Assembly (NCBI GenBank): GCA_003260075.1
Contig: QLIY01000013.1
Coordinates: 186,001-250,000, forward strand
Direction: 5' to 3'
DNA: 64,000 bases
Source of the DNA: Phallusia mammillata
Lineage: Eukaryota > Chordata > Ascidiacea > Phlebobranchia > Ascidiidae
The position numbers and the translations under genes are program-made. Within the stretch, counting starts at the first letter, position 1; the number at the start of each line of letters is the position of its first letter. The notes below the pieces were generated by a model. That model made no database searches. It was not told the origin of the DNA and was given only the letters and a program-made list of their open reading frames with translations. Below, piece after piece: positions 29,701 through 42,394 of the stretch.

Positions 29701-31928
29701 ATTCTGTTCTAACTTCCAATATTTACCCACTGTCCAGTTGTTCATCAATTCTCCAATGCTTTTGTATTATGCACTATCGTCCACTTTAAGAATTACTGTT
29801 CTAGCTTTTTAGTGTTGTTTAAAAGATGCTGTTTAAAAAAACATCTGGTTTCATTTCAGATCATTGGTACATGGGATCGTTCATCTGTAAATGGTTCTCA
29901 CTTCCCCAATCCACTTGTGCGTAGAATGGCCAACGAAGGTCTCTGTGTTAGCTTCCAATCTTTTAACACCCTTTACATGGACACTGGTCTCTGGTATGAT
30001 CACTGATACTGCAAAAATGACCCCTTATTGAATTAGAACTCAATAAAACATGTTTGAATATTTAGGGGCATCTACTATGTTACCGACAACGACCATCTTG
30101 GCGACTGCACCCTTCGTGTACAGGATGAATGGTAAGATTTTATGTATGCTTATAAATGAAATTTTTATGTTTTTTTTTTCAACTTTTTGCTACAGCTATT
30201 GTGTCGCCACGTCAATCCTGTGTAGGTTTAATTAAGCTCAGGGTTGCATAGGTGTAGGTTGGGCAATTTTTGAAAAGAAATGATAGCCTTATTGCATCAA
30301 GTTTTTGAAAAGAGTGATACCTTTTTGCATCAAGTCAGTATTGCAAGGGGATTTTAGCAGACTGTGTGTAAAGCCGACCACTGGCACTAGCTTTTTTCAC
30401 CAGCGTTGTTTTTTTATCACTAAGTCATTTGGATTCTATACCCAGACTAGCTTAACTTAACAACATTACCATTTATTGGACAAACTGGCCATGTACTTGC
30501 TCGCCAACACAATGAACGTAAAAACTGATGTTGTAAAGCTGATTAGCTATTGGTCGCTTTTGCACCGCCAAACTACAGTTTTCATCAACATTTTATCACT
30601 CTTTTTGCGCAGGTCCTTTCCGAGTTCACCCTGTTTAGCATAATAAGATCGAATGTGTTGGGTAGCTCCCCAACATCGAATTGATCAAATATAATTGCCA
30701 GATGTTCAAAAGGACAGTTTCTTGACATATACCTTCTTACTTTGTTTAGTTTGCTGACCACAACAAAACAAAACAATAATTACTAATTTTTGCTCAGGAT
30801 AAGATTATGTACGAACCTTACTGAATTCGAAGTGTCAAGAGCTAAAAACACCCTCCTTACTAACATGGCACTAATGCTGGATGGAACCACTCCTATTTGT
30901 GAAGACATTGGCAGACAAATGCTTTGCTATGGCCGTAGAATCCCTTGGCCTGAAATTGCTCAACGAATTAAGGTAAAGGGTTTGGAAAATACATAGACAA
31001 TCTGGCTAGTTTTATTCTTTGCCAAACAGCAATAGGATTGTGCATCAAAAGTTTATCACATGTTAAGAAAATACTTGCACTTTCTGGTTAATTGCATAAA
31101 GACCCCCCCCCCCAATCTGGCTAGTTTTATTCTTTGCCAAACAGCAATAGGATTGTGCATCCAAAGCTTATCATGTGTTAAGAAAATAGTTGCACTTTCT
31201 GGTTAATTGCATAAAGAATACTTTACATATTCGACATGCAATAATGTATGTACTTCATTTAAAAACTGTAAGTCAAGTTTGGTTCCGGCTTAAATTCAGA
31301 TAAAATGTTGCTGATTTAGGCCGGATTTTCTGCTGAACAACTTTTGTTTTGTATTTTCCTTTCTTAAAAACATTCTGGTTTCGGGATAGTCTTTCGGGTA
31401 TGGACACCAATTTCGGTCCCACAAACCTTTATGGTTTCTCTTTGGGGGTTTAAATTTATCAATGTAAAGCAGTAGTTCCCAACCTTTTTTATCGAATTCT
31501 TCCCTTAACAAATCAAAACATTTTCATTTCTTCCAAAATACTACATAGTAGATGCTTAACTATACAAAGACCATTTAAAATTTGGTCTTTTATCAAATTC
31601 ACAAGCTATATTCCCAGACCCGAAGTGTTCATTCACAAACCACAAGTACAAATAAAAGTTAATTCCGCCCCAGGAGTTTTAAAATTTCTCTCCGGTTGGG
31701 AACCACTGATATAATGTCTATGTGTCATTGGAAGCTTAGTGACTTTGCGTTAGCATATGTGTTTAAACGGATTATTTCATTTTTCAGCAAGTTCAGGTTA
31801 GCGATGTAAAACGTGTGATGGGAAAATATGTGTGGGATAGTTGTCCAGCAGTTGCATCCATTGGACCCACAGAGTCAATGCCAGATTATGCCAATATCCG
31901 TGCGAAGATGTACAAAGTCTTCCACTGA
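24763..31928 (+). CDS. PMPCB: Mitochondrial-processing peptidase subunit beta
   Basis: Catalytic subunit of the matrix peptidase that removes mitochondrial targeting presequences. Exons: 24763-24831, 25088-25300, 25805-25934, 25992-26104, 27782-27915, 28077-28224, 28914-29018, 29860-29993, 30066-30131, 30798-30972, 31788-31928; 1428 nt, 475 aa, stop TGA at 31926-31928. All GT-AG with matching phases. The N-terminus [20 protein letters not shown] is basic and Ser-rich, a typical matrix presequence. Inverse zinc motif HFLEH (H-x-x-E-H) follows [11 protein letters not shown], and the distal glutamate lies in [16 protein letters not shown]. The intact metal site argues for MPP-beta over the inactive complex III core protein UQCRC1. 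Later landmarks: [41 protein letters not shown]. Partial allelic copies of exons 2, 4 and 7 (25346, 26894, 29211) are not extra exons. Confidence 0.97.
25258..25420. repeat. Allelic copy of a PMPCB exon end
   Basis: 25258-25335 recurs from 25346; C run 25336-25345. It duplicates the zinc-motif codons and donor of exon 25088-25300, so a prediction could wrongly show two HFLEH motifs. Confidence 0.9.
26020..27510. repeat. Compound allelic region with two very long C runs and a polymorphic insertion
   Basis: 26020-26205 recurs from 26894 (end of PMPCB exon 4 and flank), and 27066-27254 recurs at 27318-27510. Between them are C runs at 26384-26476 (93 nt), 26644-26715 (72 nt), 26884-26893 and 27255-27264. 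TAGGCGTCGATT at about 26207 and AATCGACACCTATGCC at about 27306 look like inverted ends of one element present in one allele. Confidence 0.75.
28518..28816. repeat. Allelic intronic copy with C run
   Basis: 28518-28668 recurs from about 28681; C run 28669-28681. The first copy has an extra short internal repeat. Confidence 0.82.
28995..29414. repeat. Allelic copy of a PMPCB exon end
   Basis: 28995-29198 recurs at 29211-29414; C run 29199-29210. It includes the last 24 nt and donor of exon 28914-29018. Confidence 0.9.
30999..31217. repeat. Allelic intronic copy with C run
   Basis: 30999-31102 recurs at 31114-31217; C run 31103-31113. Confidence 0.87.
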
Positions 31929-32183
31929 GTTCAGAGCCAACTGCTAAACCCCTTTTGTTTGTTTTTGTTCCAAACTATTTCGCAACGTGATAAAAAAAAA
32001 TCGGAACCACAGTTTTGTTGTTCCAAAGTGAATTAAGTGGATTAGTAAAATATATGTTCACGTTTACAGTGTGTGGTGTTTTATTGAAGTAAAAAGTTCA
32101 TGGTCCAATCATGTTTAGCAACAGATGGCACTGGCACCCTTCTAGTTTTTCATTTATTAAATTAAGTACCAGTACCATCTAAG

Positions 32184-32573
32184 CCAGTGGTTCTCAACCT
32201 TCAGTACTCAGACCGCCGGACCTTTTTAGGTGGTATGAGAGTAGCTTTCTGTTATACATATGTCAGATCAAGAATTGCAATTCAACTGATCAGCTCTGGT
32301 TTGCGGCGTTACTCTTGTTTTGGAAATTCTTTTGAAATTGCTGGCCCCCCCCCCGTCAGATCAAGAATTGCAATTCAACTGATCAGCTCTGGTTTGCGGC
32401 GTAACTCTTGTTTTGGAAATTCTTTTGAAATTGCTAAGATTGCTGATTTCAGAAATATGTTGGCCTGGTCGAAAAGATAGGCCTATTTCTTGGTCTACCC
32501 ATTCAAACAGGGTTAGGTGCTACGCAACGATAAAAAAAAGTTGTCGCGTGGTACGCGATCCGTATTAGGTTGA
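32184..32573. mobile_element. hAT-like element downstream of PMPCB
   Basis: Starts CCAGTGGTTCTCAACC and ends GGTTGAGAACCACGG, inverted repeats typical of hAT MITEs. It contains an allelic copy (32262-32344 and 32355-32437, C run 32345-32354). No clear 8-bp duplication identified. Confidence 0.7.
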
Positions 32574-32601
32574 GAACCACGGACCTAAACGAATCATCCC
32601 T

Positions 32602-32908
32602 ATAGTTTACGACCTAACTGCAACGTTGTCACTGAAGTAACACTTTACCCTTTGTGTCTAAAAATGGTTCCCGCTACACGCCTATAAGTAACATCAACCA
32701 GTAATGAATTGGGACTGCAGACGAATTTGTTGAAATGCTGTTGAGGCACTCCCCCCCCCCATAGTTTACGACCTAACTGCAACGTTGTCACTGAAGTAAC
32801 ACTTTACCTTTTGTGTCTAAAATGTTTCCCGCTACACGCCTATAAGTAACATCAACTAGTAATGGATTGGGACTGCAGACGAATTTGTTGAAATACTGTT
32901 GAGGCACC
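32602..32908. repeat. Allelic intergenic copy with C run
   Basis: 32602-32750 recurs at 32761-32908; C run 32751-32760. Confidence 0.87.
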
Positions 32909-33591
32909 TTTTAGACTTTGGGGACCAACGGAGGAATAAAATTGGGACAATGTTATTTTAACATGTTTCCTCCGCATCACCATATGCCGATCTAGTACAT
33001 AGAACAAAGTCGCTGTATGTCGTGATGTACTCTTGACAAATGTTTATGACTTGTTGGATTCCGCGAACGCGAACTTTAGGGTTATGAAACACTGGCTTAA
33101 ATTGGCACAGGATACAAAAGACTTTAGGACTTCCAACCCCGCGAGAGCAGTGTTTTCGCACAATAAAATACTACACAAAATTTTACTTCTGTTTCAAACT
33201 CATATCGATGAACATAAATTCATCAATGGGCCTGGCGTACTGTGATTCATATCGATGAATGTTAATTTCAAAATACTCGTTATTTATAACTAAAAAATAT
33301 TTTTTTCAAAATTTTGTGCAATTAAAAGCTTAAAATGCGTAGAATATTGTGTAAAAAATTCAGTACGGTATCTATTTTAGGTTTTAAGTAGTCGCGATTG
33401 TTGGCTGGTTTCAATTAGGTGTCCAACTAAGAAAAAACATTCATGATTATCTCCCTCCGCTAGATGCCAGTGTTGATTTGTGGCCAATCATTTCTTCGTC
33501 TGACATTTGTTTGATAGGAAACCCGACATACCTTAAGTTTAAATGGTTCAGCATTTATTTGGATGAATTATTAAAATCTCAATGAACGCGA

Positions 33592-33677
<86 letters not shown>

Positions 33678-33833
33678 CAATATTATAAAAGAAATACACG
33701 ATTCTACTCTGGCAGTCGAAAAATTGCGCCAGAGACAGTAATTCAATTTCATTTCAAAACGCACAAATTGCAATTCACGATCGAAGTAAAACATCAAAAT
33801 CTCATTCAGGCGAAAAACACTTCACATACAATT

Positions 33834-36800
33834 TCATGCAGTGCTGGGAGCGGGTGTTTTCCATCTTGATGTCTGTCCAAACCTAAACTCTCCGGCACCC
33901 ATGGCATGCTTAGTAGGGGCATATTCCATCAGAGCACCCACGGTTAAGGGCTGCCAAGTCGGTTCCCGTTTTTGTTGGTGCAAACTTCTACGTGTAAATA
34001 GCCTAGCTTGGTTGATGGAATCCCTGTAGCCAGTTGTGTCATGTACAGGCGCACTGACTGTCACCCTAGCGGTCATTGAAGGTGGCAACTTGGTTTTGTA
34101 GCCAGGGAAATCAGTAACCTGCAGATTAGAAATTTACGTTAAAACTTTTAAATTTTAAGCGTTAAAGTGAAATGCGTTAAAATCAGACATTTTAAGACGG
34201 ACAATTTATATGTTTTGAGATCTTTTTGGAAAACAGTTTTACCAGTTTACTTATCTTTAAAATTTAAATATTCCCCCCCCCCCAAAATCAGACATTTTAA
34301 GACTGACAATTTATATGTTTTGAGATCTTTTTGACGGACTTTTTGGAAAATGTCCGATACGCGGGGCGTCACAGTGAACACAGTTTTACCAGTTTACTTA
34401 TCTTTAAAATTTAAATATTTATGAACAGTTACGTTGGTGCATTTAATGCAGTAAATCAGACTGGCGCGCCATATTTCAAACCCACTTCCGTAAACATAAA
34501 ACACGTTCGCGCCGCATCCGGATCTTTTCGTTCCTCGCATGCTACGAAACATAGCTGACAAATGTTAAACTGTAACAAAGGGCAACAATGTGCATCAAAT
34601 GCCAGTAAAGAATAGAACGACCTTGCGCGTTTACAGCGGCTATTCCAACGAGTTTTTTTCTATGAACCATGGCGACAGGTTTTTAAATGTTGCTTTTTTA
34701 ATTTAAAACTTCCAAAAAAGGTGTTTAAGTTTCATATTTTGAAATCGGATTTTGACATAAATTACAACGTTTTTTACGGTTGTCTTTAAAAAGATCATAT
34801 CTCTAATATATGACAGGGGTATAAACATTCCTTACGGTACCTTTAAATCAGCTTTGGAACAATCCTGTAATATTTTACATACATTTTAGCATAATTTATA
34901 CTAATAGTTTCCTAGCATACGCCAACAAACGTTATGCATATCTATCAAGAGGCAAGTCTGACAACGAATGCGTGGACATAGTTCGGTAAGGTTTCAAAAT
35001 ACAAAGTCGTATTTTTGTTGTTCAATCGAGTTGTGATCAGTTTATAATTATGCTTTGTGATATAGGCGCATGATATCACTAAGCCTTCTTTGATGCAATT
35101 CGGATTTGCTTTCACAACACATCAGGGAAAGAACGTTAAATGTCGCAGGCTCTCCAAGCGACACGATTTCGCTTCGTTTATCATCGAGTCACATGCGCAC
35201 GAGCTTCCGTTAAAATCCATACGTGACTGAGTTTCATGACAAGAACCTCAGAAGAGCCTTGCGACCGAGCTATTCCTATGTTCCAGCTATAGCTATAGAC
35301 GCCGAGAGCCAAAATGGGGTTTCGTCTTGAAAATCTTGGCTGTCATATTGGTTTCGACATGTCATGAACAAAGCGTTGGGAATTTCCATTCTTTACAGTG
35401 CCCATGCAATACTGAATAGTGACTTATGAAATTGCGTTGCAGTGTCTAAAGGTGAGATTTTATGCTGACTCAGCAAAAATGATATAGCTTTCTGGGAAAA
35501 TCTACTAACTCCATACCTCACGTCAGCCGAACGTTCAACAAGTTTTCGATAGGTTGCGCAAAGAGCACTAACACCTATTTAAAAACGTATATGTCTGTAA
35601 ATGCTGACGGCTAGGGCTATTAGGGTTTAGGTATAATCATTAAAAGTTAAATAAAACTGACTAAACCTTAGATGCTAATGTAGAATTTTTAAAAACTTAC
35701 TTCCCAACCGTACCCCTCTTCAGCAGCAAAACTAATCATTCATCTCTTAGCGCCACCTATCGAAGTTTGGTTAAACGTGGGGCTGAGGTAAGTTATGGTG
35801 TTGGTGGCTTTACCAGCTTCCTGATGCTTGCTTTAAAAAAAGCAGCACCCAAAACGCAGTTGCTAATAAAACTGAAAATTTTCTGCGATGCTTTATTTGT
35901 GTAAAAGGAATTGTATGATTCATGTCTGGAAATAAACTGTCAAAATCGCATTGATATTAAACATGTTTATTTCTACTTTAAAACAAAGTACAGTTAAGGA
36001 AGTGCTAGAGCAGTGGTTCCCAACCTGTGTCGACGAATATTTGTCGATGTACAATTATTTAAAATCGGGTCTTTTGTCAACCCTACAGGTTGTATTTCCA
36101 AAGCAGAACTATTGAAAAACCAGATGTACAAATTAAAGTGAATTCCTCCCCCGAAGTTTTAAAATTCCTCCCGGTTGGGAACCACTGTGTTAGAGTGTTG
36201 CCTCGATGCCTTCACTTCACCCTTAAATTAACCTATAAATTGCGAATTACCATTTTAACGAGGTCGTCGTCCGCGTATTTTCCGTAAAAAGTCCCTTTTG
36301 TGCGTGCCCGATCTTCAGTGAGGAAGTGAAGGTTTGAGAATTGCCTTCTTACAGTTTCTCCTATACTGGGGTTGGAAGGGTCATTCTCAATCGCACGTGG
36401 AGACTCGATCTTTGGCAAGCTATTATCATCCCATAAACGTACTTTCAAGTCGTCGGCAAAGTACCTAAAAAACAACAAGTATTACAGATTTACTGTGAAT
36501 GCAATTTATAATGCTACAATACACATGACAATGTTGTGTTAGAATGCACAACAGGTTGATGCAAGTGGAAACCAGTGATCTACTTGTTTTGCTAATTACT
36601 TGATTTTTAACGATTTAAAACATTTTTATTTTTCCCTGATGTACAAAAAAGTAGATAGATGATGTCACGCTAAACAAATATCAGATGCGAATAGGCCTCA
36701 CATTAACTTTAGGAAATTGATACGTGTTTTAACAACTGCACGCCAAAACAAAAGCGTACAATTTTCTAGGTTACATACCATTGGGTTTATTGCAATACCA

Positions 36801-39800
36801 AGCAATGTAGTCTCAAAACTCCCTTAGAAAAGTTTAAGCCCCGTAACATATCGAGTAAGTGCATTTGCGTTGTAAACTATGGCTCGAATACGGTACAACA
36901 GGTGCTGCCATATGCTGACATATGTTTGTTTGATAAGATGTAATACATGTGTTTCCATGAAGAATGATCAAGATATCCCTTGTCCTATATTGTGCCCTTC
37001 AAACCAAATTACACAAAAAAACTGTTTATTTTATACTCTGCATTGAATAAGTGTCTTAGTAGCATTGATAGATCATTTGTGGACCTAAAATTACAAATAT
37101 TGTGTCATGTATATTTATGTGTATGGTAGGCCTACTAGCGTAAGAAACGTCCGCAATCTAACTACCAGTCATGGATTGCAGAGGCCCGGTACTTTTGATT
37201 GTTTAAGTGTCACCATTGTTTGTTTCCACCGTTATTGAGTCATATTTTCGGTCCATGGAAGATGATGCAAAACAAACAAAAATCAAAAACGCAACAACCA
37301 CCCACGGCGAGAGGATACTTAACCCTTTCTGTTCCCAATGACACCGCAATACACAACAACGCGTAATATCAACATGCCAGACACAATTAAACTATTTGCT
37401 ACGCACGCCACTTGTAATTTAATACTGCTGTCAAGCGCTACTTTGTAATATGTGCGAATATCAAAGCTTTTGACTTGGCCAGTAAGGCCCCGCAAATTTT
37501 TTTGTTTTCTTACAAGGCAAATCGCCGAGTAACGAGTAGCCTGCTTGGTGAGACTACTCGCTTTCGACTTTTCGTAATTAGAGAAGCTCGCGGGTTGTGC
37601 AAAAATATTTGTGGGTGTTTTTGCATTGACCCTTCTCAATACACTTTTAACAAGCGTCATAGGCGATTTTGCGAACCCCCCCCCCATATGTGCGAATATC
37701 AAAGCTTTTGACTTGGCCAGTAAGGCCCCGCAATTTTTTTTGAGTTTTCTTACAAGGCACGCACCGAGTACTTTGCGTTACAAATCGCCGAGTAACGAGT
37801 ATCCTGCTTGGTAAGACTACTCGCTTTCGACTTTTCGTATATAATAAGAGAAACTCGCGTGTTGTGCAAAAATATTTGTGGGTGTTTTTGCATTGTCGCT
37901 TCTCAATACACTTTTAACAAGCGTTGCAGGCGATTTTGCGGGAAAAACGCATTGTAATGATCCGAATTAGATTTCATGTACCTGAAACTTATTGTGTGTA
38001 ATCGATGAATAATCCATTTTTTTGTAAATTGCTGTACTACAATAAATTTCGGTTAATCCGGACGCGTTTAGGCTCAAAAAGGATTAGGCGAAGATCCAGA
38101 ATAACCCATGTCGATAAGCTAAAGTCTTACTGCATTACAAATCATTTGTATCTCAAGATTCGTCCGAATTAGGCAAAGATCCGGATTAACCCAATTCGGT
38201 TCAATCGAGTTTTACTGTATTTCCTAAAAAAGTGGACATTTGGACGCTACATGTGTTGCATCACAACCGGTATTATTTCGTCAAAACTTTAGTTTTGCAA
38301 TTAAGTCCAAATGACATGTCTGGCCGAATTAGGTCAAATATTGGCTCAAATTATTAAATGTATTAATTAGATTTCGAACTACGGCCCCCTAACGCAGGGG
38401 TTTCTCCACCAGCATGTATTTATATGTTTACAAATGATTCGTGCTTAATTAATTTTTGTGTAATTGTTAATTAAAATTTTAATCCAAAAGCTAGTAATTT
38501 TAATCCAAAAAGTAGTAACTAGAGTCGATTAATTGTAAAAGCTTTTTTTCTCATAATACTCCTCAAAAAGTATATTCAGCAAGGGTTTTGGCTTCTAAAG
38601 TACGTTAAATGTTAAATGAAGCCATGGAATGAAAGGTTGAAAACCATTTCCGCATACCAAATCCACTATCTGCTAATTTTACTTGTAGATACTATTATTC
38701 CTCACCTTGTTATGGGCATGGCCCCTTCCCGGTCAGTGTAGTCTGGCAGTGGGTTGTTATTCAGTAGAACCGACGTTTTGTTCTTGTTGTTCTCGGATGC
38801 GCGGTACATTACGTTGGTGTGGTGACGTGCACGTCGAACACGGCCCTTTTAAAAACAAAAAACTAAAAGGATGGCTAAGCTTGAAAATAATTTGGACATT
38901 GTTTAAAAATTCTGCCATTTTAGGGGGTTAGTTGGGTAAATGTTGAGGCTGACCAATCTAACGAAATAAATGGCTGGCGAATCCCCCCCCCCGGATGGCT
39001 AAGCTTGAAAATAATTTGGACATTGTTTAAAAATTCTGCCGTTTTAGGGGGTTAGTGGAGTAAATGTTGAGGCTGACCAGTCTAACGAAATAAATGGCTG
39101 GCGAAACTACATGACCATAACTACCATCTGTAAAAGTTTCACCCTAATTCATCAAATAATTCATGAAAAATATGCATGGACATCCAGGAAATGTTGAAAC
39201 TCAAAGCTCCAGAAAAGCCAAGCGTCTGTCTCTTTGGAAAACGGTTGTGTAACTTATATACATAAAAAACAAACATATATTACGTTCACACGGTTACACT
39301 GTACAATGTGACAGACCAGAATTATTCGCAGGAGAAACACGATTGGCTGAGTAGGCAGGTATGTATTCTGTAAAAACCTGTTTCTAAACTTTGTTGTTAC
39401 AACAGTTTAATGTAGTGAACGAAACAAGCGTTATCATTTTGGTATCGAAACGTGCCAACAACACCCTATTTATTACCATTTCCTAACGGAAACTGGCAAC
39501 AACAAAGATTGACTAGCAAGTAAGGCCTATCATCCTATTAGTAAATCTTTATGATCAATACTTCAGTGATAGTATGGGTTTTATCAAAATCACTCGGAAG
39601 ATGTATCGTAAACAAGTCGGAAGCTATCATTTCACGTAAACATGTTATGGTGGCTGTTTTTTCTGGAGGAGAGGACCTAGTCATAGAGCGACGGAAATGA
39701 AATCACCCACTGACTAGCTAGTAGCAAACTGTCACATGCCTACTGTATGTGCCGTACCGTCGTCTTTAAATGTGACTAATGGCAGCGAACTGAAAACAAA

Positions 39801-40453
39801 CTCGATGCCACGCAAAAGAGAAACTGTAAACAAGACACACTGCACGTCGTGTGCTACAGCAGAGTTCCTTTAACGTTTTATCGTCTCTCTATCCATTAAT
39901 AAATTTCGAAAACAAAGGTTGTCTTTCAAAAATTTTTAGGGTTCAAAACATTAGAAGTACACATTTAAAAAATAACAGAAATTTATAGGTCGAAACAGTG
40001 TGGACTGTCTGCATCTTCCAATTTACTGGCTTGGTGCTTTTACATGTGTCAAACTTAAAGATTTAATAATATGAACATCTGTATTGTTAGACCGAAAGGA
40101 AAAGTCATATCAACGTTCTCATTGTAAAAATCCGTTTTTTTTAATCCGCATTTAGTAATCCTATCTAGTTTCAAACCAACTTAAAATTCGTGTTTTGCTT
40201 TTATAGTGTTACGTAATTGCAATAGCATGGAAACAACCGCTTATTGGTCGGTATCTTTCCACCTATAAATTTGGACTTGATTATGAAAAATCCCGAGAAA
40301 AATTTTTCTCGTCTGGAACAGCCCTATTTGTACCTGGTATTTTTTGTCAATGAGCTTATCCAATTCGGGCACGTCGGTATGTTGTGTGAAACTTCGATGG
40401 ACAATCACTCGGTTTTCGTTGATGCTCTCGCGCAGAAACGCCCCGTAAGCTAC
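33834..40453 (-). CDS. Unrecognised conserved-looking protein, four 3' exons
   Basis: Exons in transcript order: 40334-40453, 38706-38845, 36251-36464, 33834-34118 (stop TGA at 33834-33836). Acceptors and donors are GT-AG and phases match (0-0, 0-2, 2-0, 0-stop): 759 nt, 252 residues. No start codon or first exon was found, so it is 5' incomplete. The protein is hydrophilic, rich in Arg, Thr, Tyr and Pro, without membrane segments. It includes SINENRVIVHRSF, NPLPDYTDREGAMP, GTFYGKYADDDLVKMV and a C-terminal WQPLTVGALMEYAPTKHAMG. The short Tyr/Pro/Gly-rich style recalls small axonemal microtubule inner proteins, but this is an impression only and I name no family. An allelic duplication at 38869-39106 lies in the intron next to exon 38706-38845. 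Confidence 0.7.
34179..34420. repeat. Allelic intronic copy with C run
   Basis: 34179-34272 recurs from 34284; C run 34273-34283. The second copy carries an insertion of about 50 nt, so this is also an indel polymorphism. Confidence 0.82.
36003..36195. mobile_element. hAT-type MITE
   Basis: Element 36011-36187 with CAGTGGTTCCCAACC and GGTTGGGAACCACTG as perfect inverted ends, flanked by TGCTAGAG and TGTTAGAG (7 of 8 identical). A relative lies at about 31472-31710. Confidence 0.82.
37448..37940. repeat. Allelic copy with C run
   Basis: 37448-37675 recurs at about 37686-37940; C run 37676-37685. The second copy has a short insertion. Confidence 0.83.
38034..38218. mobile_element. Pogo/Tigger-type MITE
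   Basis: Starts CAATAAATTTCGGTTAATCC and ends CGAGTTTTACTG, with internal match to the copies at 7075 and 21628 (CATGTCGAT...AAAGTCTTACTGCATTAC). Confidence 0.7.
38869..39106. repeat. Allelic copy with C run (last C-type junction)
   Basis: 38869-38982 recurs at 38993-39106; C run 38983-38992. The next run to the right (42554) is G. Confidence 0.87.
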
Positions 40454-41271
40454 CTGCAAAACATGCGTCAAAAACAATGTCAAAATGATAACCCTGTTTC
40501 GTTCGTAGAGTGTATGTTAAGTAGAAGACTAATTATGATATTATGCATAAATCACCAATTTCCAGTGCTTTCTTCATACTGTTTTATCATCAGAGTAAAA
40601 TGTGTAGGCTGTAGCGATAAAACTAACACATCATACGGTTAAGCAGTGGCTGTATATTGGGTGTGATTTTTAGCAACGAATACCGGCAATTGGGGCACTT
40701 AATGCACGCTTGCCTTCTATTAACTTTAGGTCAGCCTATGCGAATTGGTCTGAAGTAGCGCTATGCTTGGAACGATTATAAAGTGCTGGAAAAAATATTC
40801 AGCTTTATATAGCTATTTGGTCAAAAGTGCATGACCTGCGTTACTGCAGTTTGTAATAACATGCCCTCTGTAATGCATTACATCTAATATTGTCATAACG
40901 GGTAAGAAAAACTGCCAAGCAGAGCTCTTCAAAGATAATGAGCTACCAGTGTCGAGGACAAGACGTCTGCAAGACGGAAGTATCTGTCGTTCCATTAATC
41001 ACGAATGTATATTATTCGCTTGAAGAAATCGTGCCAAACTTTTGTCGCAAATCGTGCATTAGCCTATGACGATTCAGGCACTGCAAGCAATCATTTCCGC
41101 GTTTGACAAACTTACTCCCAAAGCTCTTATTTCCTGTTTTTTGAAAACTTGGTGTGGCATATCACATTTGATGATATCATTCTATTAGCGTCTGCTTTGT
41201 GGATTTTGACCAATCACAAACTGCCACGACTCACTCTGCAATTATGGCTAACTAACTAAAACTTAGTTATA

Positions 41272-41651
41272 CAGTATTTACTCGATTGTAAGCCGCGGCT
41301 TATATTGTTTTTTAGCTGCGGTTTGTGCGGCTTATAATCGAGGGCGGCTTATATTTTCATTTTATACCGAAATTATTTCGTCACTTAAACATTTAAATTA
41401 TTTGGGGTTCAAAACATGTATGCGTGTACAGATTATACGTCGGTACACGTTCTGTTGGGTACATTTATCAACGTAACTAACAGATATGGGCAAATAGTCA
41501 TACCATATAACTACAGAAAGATGTATTAAGAAACAATCGTATAAAATTCCAGCGTGCGGCTTACACTATTTTTTTAACACCTCAACATGCGGCTTACAAT
41601 CGAGGGCGGCTTATAAACGAGGGCGGCTTACAATCGAGTAAATACGGTAGT
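41272..41651. mobile_element. MITE with long terminal inverted repeats
   Basis: Starts GTATTTACTCGATTGTAAGC and ends CTTACAATCGAGTAAATACG. The unit GCGGCTTATAATCGAGGGCGG is repeated in both orientations inside each end. No coding capacity. The superfamily is not decided by the sequence alone. Confidence 0.75.
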
Positions 41652-42394
41652 TAAACCCTGGCCCGTTTAAGGTCTTAGTAACGTTATTTAGATGAATTAT
41701 GAAAATTTACTTTAAGATTTGAACAGACTTGATGTTTCTATGGCATTAAAAATATCGCTTAAACCTTAACAGCTTTTCTACGCGAATTCCGGATAAATTA
41801 TTGTCAATTTACAACGTCAATACTACGCAATTATTTACTTTACCTTCAAGTCAGTATCTTTCCAGCAAAAACCTACACAAACTACATCTGAACTTCAACC
41901 AATACAAACACAAATCAAACACTAATTGTGTGATTGTAGCGTCATAATATGAAGTTTATGATAACATCACGTGATAGTTTCGCAATTTTGCGCGGGTAAA
42001 ATGGCCTGTTGGCGAAGTTAGATTTTAGCTGCAAGAAATCTAATTCTTCCTTGAACCTATGAGCTATGCCATGATAAAGCAAGATAAAGTCTTGACTTCA
42101 TTTCAAAATACAAGAACACCGTGCAAAAGTAAGATTTTTTTGGTTTTGTAATTTTTTGTTAACTTTTAGTTTCCTAGTGATGTGTTTTTTGTTTGTTAAA
42201 GTTCCCTAACAATATTTTTGCCTGGATACAGTATATAGAAAGCTGAGTAATAAGTGCTGGTTAAAGACTTAAAGCAGGGGTGGGCAACCTTTTTAACACG
42301 AGGGCCACTTAGGACAATGCAATGCGTACAGGAGGGCCGCACATCAAATAAACACAAATTCATATTTTAAGCTTTTACTGGAAGATCACAAGTN

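Larger units (their letters stand above)
31929..33833. other. Intergenic between convergent genes; repeats only
   Basis: Holds the 3' region of the peptidase gene, a hAT-like element around 32184-32573, an allelic duplication (32602-32750 and 32761-32908), a short tail of the local tRNA-derived SINE near 33205-33246, and an 83-nt C run at 33594-33676. Open frames across the C run code only polyproline or polyglycine and are not genes. Confidence 0.7.

Noticed and set aside
24763-31928. UQCRC1 (complex III core protein 1) instead of MPP-beta
   Set aside because: The HxxEH zinc motif and distal glutamate are intact and the sequence follows PMPCB through the whole length.
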